Shown here one piece after another: positions 48,960 to 61,109 of a DNA stretch of 64,000 bases. Source of the DNA: Prinia subflava (lineage: Eukaryota > Chordata > Aves > Passeriformes > Cisticolidae). Location: the NCBI RefSeq assembly GCF_021018805.1, contig NW_026960607.1, positions 2,048,501-2,112,500 on the forward strand, read 5' to 3'. The stretch's first letter is position 1; every line of letters begins with the position of its first letter. Position numbers and translations under genes: made by a program. Below the pieces are notes generated by a model. It saw nothing but the letters and a program-made list of their open reading frames with translations. It was not told the origin of the DNA and ran no database searches.

Positions 48960-50387
48960 TGTCCTGGTTTGGGGGAAAGTGAGTTTGCCAGGAAGTTGTG
49001 GTCAAACCAATCAGTGGTCAGGTTTGAATATTGGCACCTGCAGTGGCCACTGAGGGGTTGGACACGCCTCTGAGGACACAAGGGGTTAAAAGCAAGGACT
49101 CCCAGAGGGACTTCCTCTTTCTGGTTCCACTTTCAGGAAAGAAGCATCTTCTCCTCCTCCCCTGTCCAGCTTACAAGGCTGGGTGGGGGAGGGGAACCAT
49201 GCAGCCAGGTGGCCGGGCTGAGGTAGGCCGGTGCCCCGGGGGGGGAAAGAGAGTGAACGGGAGAACTTTGGAGGTGTGGAGGTGCCTTTTCCCCCTCCCC
49301 CCGTCCTCCCGTGCCGCCTCTCCCCCCCCCCCCCCCCCCCCCGGGAGAAGGTGTCCAGCGGGCGTGAGGGAGTTGCGAAGCCTGCGAGTACCCAAGCCTG
49401 CGGCCCTGCCAGGAGCTTTTAACTCTCTCTGTGGCAGAGGAAAACTTTTCCCAGACATTGATTCTCATGGCTGATGGTTTCAGAAGAGAGAGAGAGACAA
49501 CCTGGGACCGAGATGATAAAGGAAGATGAAAAGAACCCCAGATTGGCAGAGATGAAGGAGTGGCTTTTTGAGCTGGACTTTTCTTGCATAATGTTAGCCA
49601 TAGACGGACCCTGAATTCTCCTGAACATAAATAAGACTGTATTTTGGGTGGATGCATTTGGCTTGAAACCAGAGACTGTGTGGCAGTGATTGCCACTGTA
49701 GGAGTGGAGAACAGAGAAGAGAGGAAGAGGGTGTGGTGACGCCCTCTGTCTTAAGGGATGAAGATCTCTGTTCTTGGAAACCCTCGGCCCCAGGGGTAAA
49801 TGTGGGGGGGACTGCTTGTCCCAAAATGAGAAGATGGCTGGTTTTTGGTACTTGGCCAAGCATCCTTAAAAGAGCCCTATATGTGGTTTTGGCCCATGGA
49901 CAGTGGTGAGAGCACTGGACATGGAAAGGAGGGTGTCACCATGGCAGACTTCTCCGGGCGGTGCCATGGGTGACATGGGAACACGGGAGGGTGGACCTGT
50001 GTTTCCTGTGGGGGGGTCTGTGGTGCGAGAGAGACTCCTCTCTCCCTGGATGAATGGAAGATTGGTTTTTTTGAGTGATGATGACTTTGATAGGGAACCC
50101 AGGGTTTTTGGTTTAAGCAAGTAAGATGAGGGTAATGTGTGTTAACAGTTTGAGCATGTAAGGGGTGGAAATTGGGGGAGGAGAAGAAATGTTCTGGGAC
50201 GTTTTCATTTCTGCTTCTGGGTGTTTGGATTTTCTTTTCTATTGTCTGTTGTTATGTAGTTTAATAAAGTTTCCTGTCTATTTCAAGTTTTGGGCCTGCT
50301 CTGCTCTGTTCTTGACCACATCTCACAGTAGTTCATTAGGAAAAACACACTCATGGGTGCACTGGCATGCAGTGCTAACTGATGACA
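48960..50387 (+). repeat. Solo LTR, family A (ERVL-like, 5-bp TSD)
   Basis: It reads TGTCCTGGTTTGG ... AACTGATGACA, 1428 bp, flanked by 5-mers GTCTA (48955-48959) and TTCTA (50388-50392), a duplication with one mismatch. It is very close to the inverted copy at 7481-8915. AATAAA is at 50263-50268. A poly(C) tract of about 20 bases lies at 49321-49342. The internal ORFs (for example 49031-49474) contain no retroviral motifs. Confidence 0.9.
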
Positions 50388-50392
50388 TTCTA

Positions 50393-51128
50393 TCAATGTT
50401 TTCAGTTAAAGATTTGGTGCCATTCTGGAAAAAGTGTTCTTCTCCATCACAGCTTTAATGGGCTCTTTAGAAACAGCCTTGAATACTGGCTTTGAGGCCA
50501 TGCAGGGACAGACTTGCGGGTCAGCTCTGTGGAAGGCTGCAGATTTTGGACAGAACGTCATGATGAACATTGGTCTTTCTATACTATACTTTCCAAAACT
50601 GTGTCTAGGGTCACATCAAATCCTAAACCTCAGCCATCCTAAAAAGAGAGAACAGAGTTGAGTGAATAGAGAAAAACTGGAATGTCAAGAAAACTTGACA
50701 GGAAGGTTAGTTAGGAGAAACATGGAGGGGAGTGTTTGCTTACAAGATGATTTGTTTCACTTTAAGTCAGTGGCTGAAGAGCATTTACCTTGCCAGATCA
50801 CTGAAAGCATGTGATGACGGCATGTCCAGTGACCTAATATGAGTGTTGTTTCACCATATGCAGGTTTTGTACCTACAGAAATAAATATTCGGGGCCTTAT
50901 TCAGGCCCGTATTTCTGTGTCAGCACCAATTCACACAAACGTGCTGAGTGGAACAGTTATGAAGCTGAGGGCTGTGTTCATCATGTTTTTTGTAGGGCAT
51001 TTCCTATATATTTGTGCTTCTTTAAAGAGTAATTGAGCTGTTTGATTCTATAGAAATAAGCTACAGTCTCATACAAGAGCTGAGCAAAATCAGCTCCATT
51101 AGCAGTGGGCCTCAAGGTGTAAGCTGTC
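50393..51128. other. Intronic sequence without recognised features
   Basis: Unannotated sequence between two solo LTRs, with no long ORF or recognised repeat. Confidence 0.55.
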
Positions 51129-51132
51129 CTAC

Positions 51133-51914
51133 TGTTAGAAATGAGACGCTTGACACGGCCAATATATCAAGCAGCAATTCAATTTAATAACTGATTTATT
51201 AGCATGGTAAAGTATGAGCAAAGACAGCACGCTGGGTACAGTAGAAGGATTTTCCCTTCCGACTGCACACCAATTGCTGGACTTGCTGGGATTTTATTTG
51301 CTATATTCATACATATTCATAAGCTTTTCTCAGCAGTTTCTCTTTCTAATTTTTAACATCACTATTCAATACCTAACAGTCATAAATCTATGATGGTAAT
51401 GTTTGGTTCCTGTTCAATTTCTATACCCTATTGTGATCTATTTCAGATTTCAATATTCCAGGATGTACATCCAGGATATGTATCCCAGGTGGTGGGGTCC
51501 AGCTTCCAGATGTGGGGTCCAGCTTCTATTTTCCAGGTCTATCAGTCTTTGATAGTGATGTCCAGTTTCCTTTTTTCAAGAACCACAAATCAGCGAGCTG
51601 AAATCCTTCTTCTGTATCCAGGATGTTTTTCACCATTTTGCGAGAAAGCGTTTTTACATTCTAAAACTACAGTTTGAAATTCTTTAATACAAAACAAGCT
51701 TCTAAAGTTATAATTCAAAGACTCTTATTACAGAATTGCTTGAGATTTATAATAGGTAATTGCAAGCAAAGTTTGTTCAAAAACCTTCTTCCATGCTTTC
51801 CTCAGTTGTTTATTAGAACTCATCTTTATAACTGTCCCATGGCCGTGTTCTACAATTACAATTACACAGATTCTTTTTATTTCCCTGACACGAAACACAA
51901 CTTTGTATTTCACA
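51133..51914 (-). repeat. Solo LTR, family C (ERV1-like, 4-bp TSD)
   Basis: On the - strand it reads TGTGAAATACAAAG ... CATTTCTAACA, 782 bp, flanked by an exact 4-bp duplication CTAC (51129-51132 and 51915-51918). It is closely similar to 15014-15817. The polyadenylation signal (TTTATT on +) is at 51195-51200. It lacks a short segment present in the other copy (near 15513-15550). Confidence 0.9.
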
Positions 51915-51918
51915 CTAC

Positions 51919-54900
51919 CACAGTGACAAAAAGAGGTGGAGTTTCGCTTTGAGAGTCCTGCTCCAGGAGTTGTCTTCCATCAGGCCTTAGTGGAGTCTGA
52001 GTCAGAGAACTCTGAAGCAGGATGACAAAATTCTGTTTTCCAAATATATCTCAACCAGTTGAGTAGCATGAATAGTTGAGAGAGAGAATTAAAGAGCTGT
52101 CAGCCTTTTATTATTCTATCTGATTCTTAACTCTTGGCTCCAGAGCAGTGCTTTCCCATAATAATGCATTATGGTTGCACTTGCTTAATTAAAATACTTT
52201 TTATTTAAATGAGAAAGTTGTACTTCTTGTAAGCTGTACTTGAGTATTTATTTATGGAACATAATTATTCTGTAGGTGATTATTGATTTGCTTTACTGTG
52301 GAGTCTTAAAGACAGGGAGCCCTTATACAGTGGAAGAATATAATGGAATTAACTTCCATGGAATAAACTTTTAATGAGATTAACCTGGCTGGAGTAAGAA
52401 CTGCTTTAATTATTTCAAAGAAAACACTGAAATCATGGTATGTATCACATTTTACAACCAAAGGACTAAAAACTTCTTTAGGCTGGGAAAACTTTGGCTG
52501 GATCTATATTACAAGTAATCTGTAGTGGGAATGGATCTATAGAAGAAAAACACTGGATGCTGAGGACATGGTGGCCACAGCCTGTATTTCTTCAGAGGTA
52601 ATACCTTGAGTAAATTCTACTCTGATTCCAGGGAATGTTTGGACGAGTAGACCACTTTTGGAGAACACCTTCCATTTTAATTTCATCAAAAGAGCAGTGT
52701 AGTTAATATACATTACATCAAGGCTGCTCTAAAATGACAAAAAGTGTATCAGAATATGCTACTTACTAAACATTTTCATTCACACAGCTTTTTGATTAAA
52801 ATCATTATATAGAAGCATATATTTTCACTTATGGCATGAACACAAATGAAAACTATAAGCAGATCTGAAACAGTTCATAGTAGAAAATATAAACTCTTTT
52901 TGCTGTGGAAGTAAAATGGTCATTTTTCTTCAATTGGATGAAAGAATGGATTGTTTCTTTTGTGTTTCTATCATAGAAAAATGGAAAAAAATTACTTTCC
53001 TTAACTTTTTCAAATACTTGGGAGTAAAAAACATCCGACCCTTGTATAAACTTGGTTTTTTTATAGATACAGAGACTCATGAATTGCGGTCTAAGTCCAA
53101 GAGATACTTCAGATGTTGGTTTACAGAGTGACTACAAAATTCTTGTAATATTCAATGAGGTGAAGGGCTTTTAGTAAAATGCATATGACAATAGAGTAGA
53201 ATTGCTATTAAATTGTTGCTTGAAGTAGAATGGATGTGTATTTTGAAATAGAGGACTACCTTCAAGAAGCAGCTTTGTGCATGTAAGACTCAAAGGTTGC
53301 AATTTATAGGCAGTGTATACCAAATATAAAAAATGGTGGAAGATTTCCTGATTAAATCATACATAAACATAGAGATTTAATCTGTGTTATGACAGCATAG
53401 TAATGATTGACCTGTTAATGTCAAATTTCCTCTTCCTTCCACAGTGAATGCAGACACAGTCGCTGAAAGATCATTCATTTAAGTAGTTTAACTGCTTCTA
53501 GTTTCTATGTTGCAGTGCAATCTATTCTGTTTATTATAACCAACTGTTAATAAAATGGTAACAGTGCAAGTGGACTAGAGGAGCAGAACAGGTATAAGCA
53601 GAATCAGATTAACTTATGATCTCCTTGGGCCCAAGTTTTGGTACCTTTTCTGCAGTAAAAGACTGAGAGGCGAACAGGTTATCCTTGCAATGTAAGGGTC
53701 CTGTTGCCTAGCATTTCTAATCCTTCCTCATCTCGTCCATCGTCATCCACAACAAACCTTTTGGAGAAACAATTGCATTGAAAAGTAAAATGGAAAATCC
53801 TTATCTGTCTACCCTGAATTATTTCATTATACTTTGTGTATTGCTTATGCAACTCTCCCTGCCTCTGTTGGTGGAGTTGGAGTACAGAGATTTTGCTTCA
53901 TTTGAGCTGATAGTTTTTGTAAGAATTAGGTACTCTTGTACAGTGAAAGACAGTCTAGGCTTGAGCAGCTTGGGAGAAAACCTGTCTAGGGTATGCTGGA
54001 GTTCATCATCTTGCTTCATTGCTAGCTGCCATGTAAAACCAGTGGCAACTTTTAATGGAATAAGGGGTTAATTAAGATAAACACATGGAATATGGCTTTC
54101 TGCACTACTTAGAGAGAAGAGCCAATTAATCTCCAGGTACAGGGAGAGGGGGTGCGGTGGGATAGGTTTGGTGGGCTGAGTGTGGAGCTCCTCACTGACC
54201 TCCCCTGCAGAAATGAAGCATGAGGAAGGTGGAAGTGAGGATGAAGGATGCTGAAGGAATTCAGAAATACTGAGCATCAAGGTACAGGGTAAAAAAGCCA
54301 GAACTCAGGGAGGGCTTGTACAGGTACTGTGACAACAGATGGGAGTGTGGTGATGGTAAGTTATGTACCAATTCAGACCTCATCTCTCAAAGCATGCGGA
54401 TCGGTTTGGGTTTTTATAGTAATGCTTTTATGCTAAAACAGATTTATTTGAACAGTATGAAGTGTGAAGCATAATCCTTTCTTGTAGGCACTATGTGTTC
54501 AAGCCTGTTCAAGTAGCACTAAACTGAGCAGAATGCTCGTTTGCTGTTTGTCAGCTTTTTACAGACTGGATGAAATAACCAGGAACTGCAAACCCCAGCT
54601 TGTCACTGCACAAGAGATAAATGTTAATGTAGCATTCTTCTGGCTCTTTTGTTATAATAAAGAGCATATAGGAACTTCATCTTAAAAAAAAAGCATAATT
54701 TCAGCTAGGATTAGTTGCCTTTTCAAAATGCCAACCAGCTGCTTCAAATAGAGAACCATAAAAATCTTTTGTTTTGAACCATGAAAAATTGAAAAGATGA
54801 GTAAGAATAAATAGAAAATAGAGTTTGTTATTTACTCTGTGCATGCAGTGGATGTATATTTGTGTGACAGTGACAGCTAAGATTAGCACCTTTGCTTTTC

Positions 54901-57591
54901 TGCAATAGGCAAGAAGCTGTTTGAAGTCAGGACATCAAAGGAATCAAATTGATTCCAAATGAATTTCAAGAGAGTGAGGGGGTTATAAGAGAAAGAGGAC
55001 ATGATACCAGTTTTAAATCAAGCTTAACAAAAGTCCCTCCAGTTTCTGGCAACAAAAGTTTGCAGGGAATACCTGAGAAGGATGTGTGATGGTGATGTTG
55101 GGCTCATTCAGAAGGTTGAACAAGCACCTGAGCATTTACAAAATAGTGGAAATGATGGTAAATAAACCTAAAAACACTCTCTCGGAAGGTAATAGAATGT
55201 CAGATGCTGTCTCAGGACTGTAAAATCAGATTCAGACAGAAGAGGTGCCTGTGGTTACTCTTGTTTTAAATACCATTAACAGAGTCGTAATTTTAGAGCT
55301 TGTACTCTTTTGGTGGGGAACAAATTCACACTTGATCATAGTGGAAAGCAAAGCATGCTCAGATAAGAAGTCAGGCCTGTCAACTTTGATAGGTTTTCAT
55401 CAAAAAATGCAGCAACCTCTTAATTTGCAGCTCTGTGTTTTCCCATTGACCAAGTTTTGGCACCAAAGTATTTGAGAGATTAAAGGAACGTTTCTTCATG
55501 CTGATCTCACTAAGAGTAATCTCACCAAGTCACTCCCTTATTCAGTCATTTGCTCACTTTGCTCCTCCTGTATCGTGTTCTAACTCCTAACCTTCAAAGC
55601 TCAGTAAGATTTTGCTTTTAGCAATCTAATTTCTCATTTATTCTTTTTTAGATTTTTAGATTAGATTTTTTTTCAGTCTGTCTTCTCATCTGGAATTCCC
55701 TTACCTTTTCTTGGTGCAAAAACTAAACATATTCATTTGCACATCACATTGAGGAAAGCTTCTTTATGTTCATTTTCAAAGTGTAAGAACCTTTAGAACA
55801 ATACAGAGCATTACTGTTAAATTTTTATATTGTTGGTAAACCCTCTGGAACTTCTGAAGCTTGTGTTAAAATAACAGCTCCCTGAAGAAGGGACAAGGGC
55901 CTCCTGTGTCCCAGTGATTTGTTGAGAAACCAAATGTTCCAATCTTTTACACTAAGTAGATTAATTTTTTTTTTCCTTGTAAAGTGAACAAGCAGAATGT
56001 GTTTTGTAAAGTGCTGTTGTAAAGTTCAATTTGTGAGAGAATTTGATATGGGGTCAGTAAAATGCATCTACTTTTCCTATATTTATGGCTTCTGTTTAAT
56101 GCAAAAAATGACAGAAGATAATGATTAGCCATGAAAAGACTGGCAGATGACATAGTTCAGTGTTACAACTACTCCAGTGTAGCACAGCCTGGTAGTACAG
56201 CATTAATCATGGAATCTTTTCTAGGTGTTTGCAATGCCCTATAGGCTTATGTAGATTCCCTTTGATTTCTTTCTAATGTGGTGAGTTTTTGTGTTAATGT
56301 ATTTTAAAAAGAAATTGTATTAAACCAAATGGAGATGCTTCTAAGATTGCAAGATGGTTCCTTTCTCTGAGATTGCTATTGACTGTATCCCTTTAACTAC
56401 TACATATGATACAGAAATCTCACCGGCTGTCATATATGATATGTCTCCCCCACTGACTGTTTTCTGGATGTTTAGGTGAAATATTTTTTTCCTCTTTCTG
56501 ATGACTGATAGAAGTTGTTATAAAGTTAGATGGCAGTTCAGTTAGTAGGGCAGATTTGAAATTATAACAGTTGCAGTTATTGATGCTTTATTTGTGGGTG
56601 TGCATATGTGGCTTCTCTAGCTGCCTCCCATTAAGCCAATAGGAAAGAAAAGCATTCTGAGTTTACATGAAAATTTCTCTTTGTTCTGGACTTGGTGCTC
56701 AGGATGGCACACGTCTTGCTTGGCAATTAATTATTTGGCTGTTTAAGCAACTGCGTTTATGGCTTTTGACAGTGAAAGTAAATTCTAAATCACTGTATTA
56801 AAAGGATAAGTATGAATTTAGGCAGCAGGAAAAAAATGCCAAAGATGTGTTATTTCCAGTTTATGTGGAAACTAAAATGAAGAGTGAAAGGGAGGGCTAT
56901 GTATTAGCCATGTAAGAAGGAATTTAGGGTAAGAGTTTAACACTGAGACGTGGTCTGTGTTTTGGTAGTGGTCAGAAAGGTTCTCTTTTCTCTTGTTTTG
57001 TGATTTTATGTTCATATAATAAACAAGCAGAAAAGCAAGTGATACTTAAGAAACTCTTTCCACCGGAAAGTTGTCACATTTCCTGTAACAGATTTTGGAT
57101 GGGAGTGAGTAGTTATGAAAGGCATTTATTAGATAACTATGCAAAATGAGGCTTCTTGAGAAACACAAAAGTGCTATCTTGCAATTAGGGATTTTGAACA
57201 GTCAAATAGTTCTGTACTCTGAGCTTTGGGGACATATGTATCTTAGAAAAATACTTGAGACATACTATTTCAAAGTCTTTTGCTAGGTCTTTGTAAGGAA
57301 TTTGACCTTCATATACTTTATCCTGATATTTTTAAATTTGTTTGCTTCTTTTCTTGCTACATTTTTCCAGTTCACTTCTTTCTTTTCTCCTTATGCGAAA
57401 AAAGCTTGTCTTACAATTATAAAGACACTTTTTTTAAAGCTGGCTGGAAAAAAATAAAACTACATTAGTGGATTAGTAATCAACTGCATCTATTTTTCTT
57501 TTTCCAAACTGTTCTTCAAAAAGATGAAATTAATAACTGGGAGGTAATTTTCTGCAGTTTTATAGGGGTAGAGGAATTTGGAACAACAAAA
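51919..57591. other. Intronic sequence without recognised features
   Basis: About 5.7 kb of AT-rich DNA without recognised repeats, RNA genes or coding exons. Confidence 0.55.
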
Positions 57592-57847
57592 CTGCTTGAC
57601 TGTCTTTCCCAGCGCTGAGAGCAAGTGACTCCCCCTCCCCCAGCTCTTTTTACCTTTCCCAAAGCTGGTGTTATCTCTCCCCTCTGAGGGACACTCCCAG
57701 AGACTTAAAAACAATAGGTGTAGCCTTGTGCTGCCATGTCCTTCAACTACTCTCTTTGTTCTGATTAAGTACTGCCATTAGGGTTTCTTAGACACATATG
57801 GGAAAAAATTCTGTAAGTGAAAAAAGAGGCAAATCTAACCCTCAACA
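57592..57847 (-). repeat. Truncated 3' LTR of the provirus (U3 start only)
   Basis: About 256 bp match the first part of the 5' LTR (63896 back to about 63690), starting TGTTGAGGGTTAG on the - strand. Similarity ends abruptly at the GCTTGACTGTC block near 57592. The remaining 500 bp or so of the LTR are missing, by deletion or rearrangement. Confidence 0.85.
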
Positions 57848-57868
57848 TTATCCACCCTGAATTTTTTT
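57848..57868 (-). promoter_or_regulatory. Candidate polypurine tract of the ERVL-like provirus
   Basis: Immediately before the 3' LTR, the - strand holds an A run followed by TTCAGGGTGGATAA. The position is right, but it is interrupted by pyrimidines, so it is a weak or mutated polypurine tract. Confidence 0.45.
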
Positions 57869-57984
57869 CCATACCAACCGATTACATTGAATTTAAACCT
57901 TTAAAAATATATACACACATGCACTACCTAAATTATATACATATATGCATACAGACATGGGTAGAGACACGTGTTGTGGGTAGT

Positions 57985-58910
57985 TCATCCTAAAACAAGG
58001 TCTCCTTGAGGTATGCATCGGGTCCCTCCATCCCTTTGCATCACCCACCAGGTGCATCCTGATCCCTGAGCGAAGACAACCCCACGGATGGGATTGTCTT
58101 TTCTGGAGGCAGAATTAATCCAAACAGTTTTTCCCAGCATACCTCTCATGTGTACTACTGGAACCTTATCTCCATCTGTTGTTCTCAGGGGCTCAGATTG
58201 GGCAAGGCCTGCTCGGTTGGTGGAACCTCGAGTGTTCACTAACCATGTGGCCTTTGCTAAATTAATCTCCCAGTTCTTGAAAGTCCCCCCACCCAGTGCC
58301 TTCAAGGTGGTTTTAAGCAGGCCATTGCACCGTTCAACTTTCCCGACTGCTGATAAGGAATATGGTACACCCACTCGATGCCATGTTCCCTAGCCCAGGT
58401 TGCTATAAGGCTGTTCTTGAAATGGGTCCTATTGTCCGACTCGATTCTCTCAGGAGTGCCATGTCTCCACAGGACTTGCTTTTCCAGGCCCAGGATGGTG
58501 TTCTGGGCAGTAGCGTGAGGCACAGGGTGGGCTTCCAGCCATCCAGTGGTGGCTTCCACCATGGTCAGTACGTAGCGCTTGCCTTGGCGGGTTTGGGGAA
58601 GGGTGATGTAGTCAATTTGCCAGGCTTCCCCATACCTGTATTTGGACCACCGCCCGCCATACCATAGGGGCTTCACTCGCTTGGCCTGCTTGATTGCAGC
58701 ACACGTCTCACAGTCATGGATAACCTGAGAAATGCTGTCCATGGTTAGATCCACCCCTCGGTCTCGTGCCCACTTGTAGGTGGCATCTCTGCCCTGATGA
58801 CCTGAGGCATCGTGGGCCCATCAAGCTAGGAACAACTCTCCCTTGTGTTGCCAATCTAAGTCTATCTTTGACACTTCTATCTTGGCAGCTTGATCTACTT
58901 GCTCGTTGTT
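57985..58910 (-). pseudogene. Retroviral integrase, inactivated
   Basis: Integrase joins viral DNA ends to host DNA. The N-terminal zinc-binding pattern (two His in HDASGH, two Cys in CETC) is near 58700-58820. The catalytic core shows Asp in QIDYI (about 58635) and Asp in ESDNRTHF (about 58440), where the usual Gly is Arg. The Glu of the D,D-35-E triad (GKVERCNG, about 58335) is readable only in another frame, because a small indel lies near 58340-58370. A TGA at 58821-58823 also interrupts the frame. The C-terminal part (57985-58374) is open and ends at 57985. No gene follows before the LTR, so the element has neither env nor a downstream dUTPase. Confidence 0.88.
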
Positions 58911-60020
58911 TCAGTGCTCTTCGTTAGCTGGACTCTTGGGGATGTGGACATCTACATGGCAGACTTTTACAGCTATCTTGTCTACCCGAGCAGCAATGTC
59001 TTTCCACTCAGCAGCAGCCCAGACTGGTTTTCCCCCACGCTGCCACTTGGCCTTTTTCCACCTTTCCAGCCAACCCCACAGAGCATTGGCCACCATCCAT
59101 GAATCAGTGTAGAGGTAGAGCTTTGGCCACTTCTCTCCCTCAGCAATGTCCAGGGCCAATTGAACAGCCTTGAGTTCTGCAAGTTGACTGGATCCACCTT
59201 CTCCTTCAGTGGCTTGTGCAACCTGTCGTGTGGGGCTCCACACGGCTGCTTTCCACTTCTGGTTCATCCCTACGATGCGAAAGGAACCGTCAGCGAAGAG
59301 AGCATAGCGCGTTTCTTCTGCTGGCAGCTGATTATACGGTGGAGCTTCTTCGGCACGTGTCACTTGCTCTTGTTCCTCTTCATCAGGGAGACCAAAGTTT
59401 TCACCTTCTGGCCAGTTTGTGATTATCTCCAAAATCCCAGGGCGATTTGGGTTTCCGATATGGGTGCGCTGAGTGATGAGGGCAGTCCGTTTGCTCCATG
59501 TGGCGTCGGTGGCCTGGTGGGTAGAGGGAACCTTTCCTTTGAACATCCACCCCAGCACAGGTAGTCGGGGTGCCAGGAGGAGTTGGGCTTCTGTGCCAAT
59601 CACTTCAGAGGCAGCCTGGACTCCTTCATAGGCAGCCAAGATTTCTTTCTCTGTTGGAGTGTAGTTGGCTTCAGACCCTCTGTAGCTCCGACTCCAGAAT
59701 CCCAGTGGTCGACCCCGAGTCTCACCAGCTACCTTCTGCCAAAGGCTCCAGGACAGGCCATGGTTCCCAGCTGCAGAGTAGAGCTCGTTCTTCACCTCTG
59801 GTCCTGTCCTGACTGGGCCAAGGGCTACTGCATGAGCAATCTCCTGCTTGATCTGGGCAAAGGCTTGCTGCTGTTCAGGGCCCCAGTGGAAATTGTTCTT
59901 CTTGCGGGTAACCAGGTAGAGAGGGCTCACAATCTGGCTGTACTCAGGAATGTGCATTCTCCAAAAGCTTATGGTGCCTAGGAAAGCTTGCGTTTCCTTC
60001 TTCCTGGTCGGTGGAGACAT
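58911..60020 (-). pseudogene. Reverse transcriptase connection domain and RNase H
   Basis: An open stretch of 369 codons in the pol frame. It begins in the RT thumb/connection (the QAFLGTISFWRMHIPEYS region) and includes the tether segment with PLGFWSRSY. It ends in an RNase H domain with Asp in ALFADGSF, Glu in QLAELKAVQL and Asp in LYTDSWMVANAL, then the terminal HIPKSPANEEH region. A TGA at 58911-58913 stops it just before the integrase. RNase H removes RNA from RNA-DNA hybrids during reverse transcription. The frame is continuous with the upstream RT except for the stop at 60072-60074. Confidence 0.88.
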
Positions 60021-61106
60021 CGCAGTGATCTTATTGATGACCTCAGTGGGAATCTGACGCAGCCCATCTTCTTACTTTACTCCCAGGAACTGGATCTCCT
60101 TGGCAGGTCCCTTGACTTTGCTCTTTATGATTGCAAAACCAGCTTCCAGGAGAATCTGGATGATCTTCTCTCCTTTCTCAAACACTTCCCTTGCCGTGTT
60201 CCCCCACACAATGATGTCATCAATGTACTGTAGATGTTCCGGAGCCTCACCCTTTTCCAGTGCAGCCTGGATCAGTCCGTGGCAGATGGTGGGACTGTGC
60301 TTCCACCCCTGGGGCAGTCAGTTCCAGGTGTACTGCACGCCCCTCCAGGTGAAAGCAAACTGAGGCCTGCATTCTGCAGCCAGAGGAATGGAGAAAAATG
60401 CGTTAGTAATGTCAGTTGTGGTGTACCACTTTGCTGCCTTGGACTCCAGCTCGTACTGGAGTTCCAGCATGTCTGGCACAGCGGCGCTCAGCGGTGGAGT
60501 CATTTCATTCAAGCCACGATAGTCCACAGTCAGTCTCCATTCTCCGTTAGACTTGCGCACAGGCCAAATAGGGCTGTTGAAGGGTGAGTGGTTTTTGCCA
60601 ACCACCCCTTGGCTCTCCAGCTCTCGGATCATCTTGTGGATGGGGATCACAGCATCTCGATTCGTCCAATACTGCCGGCGATGCACCGTCGAGGTGGCAA
60701 CAGGTACTCGTTGCTCTTCTACCTTCAGGAGTCCTACTGCAGATGGGTTCTCTGATAATCCAGGCAAGGTGTTCAATTTCTTAATGCCCTCTGCCTCCAC
60801 AGCAGCTATTCCAAAAGCCCACCTGAGTCCCTTAGAGTCTTTGTAATAGCCATTCCTGAGAAAGTCTATGCCCAGAATACTCGGAGCCTTTGGGCCAGTC
60901 ACAATCGGATGTTTCTGCCACTCCTTCCCAGTCAGGCTCACCTCGGCTTCCAACAGAGTCAATTCTTGTGATCCCCCCGTCACCCTGGCAATGGAAATAG
61001 GTTCTGTTCCCACATGTCCTGATGGCATTAGGGTACACTGAGAACCAGTATCGACCAAAGCTTCATATTTCTGTGGCTCTGATGTTCCAGGCCATAGAAT
61101 CCACAC
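60021..61106 (-). pseudogene. Retroviral protease and reverse transcriptase, inactivated
   Basis: The first open part (60318-61106, 262 codons) starts with an aspartic protease showing the active-site ALVDTGS and the later ILGIDFL segment. It passes without a stop into RT fingers and palm (SPIWPVRKSNGEWRLTVDYR and the DITNAFFSIPL region containing the first catalytic Asp). A TGA at 60318-60320 and a TAA at 60072-60074 interrupt the frame. The YIDD catalytic box is intact at 60216-60227. The text is close to avian ERVL pol. Protease and RT share one frame, so they form one pro-pol ORF, in a different frame from the end of gag. Confidence 0.9.
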
Positions 61107-61109
61107 AGT

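Noticed and set aside
49031..49474. 147-codon ORF and relatives in family A LTRs (8604-8846, 49133-49696, 25761-26273)
   Set aside because: Similarity follows from LTR identity, the ORFs cross a poly(C) tract, and no retroviral or cellular motif appears.
58890..60587. + strand ORFs across the provirus (for example 59583-59981, 60234-60587)
   Set aside because: They are antisense shadows of the pol reading frame.
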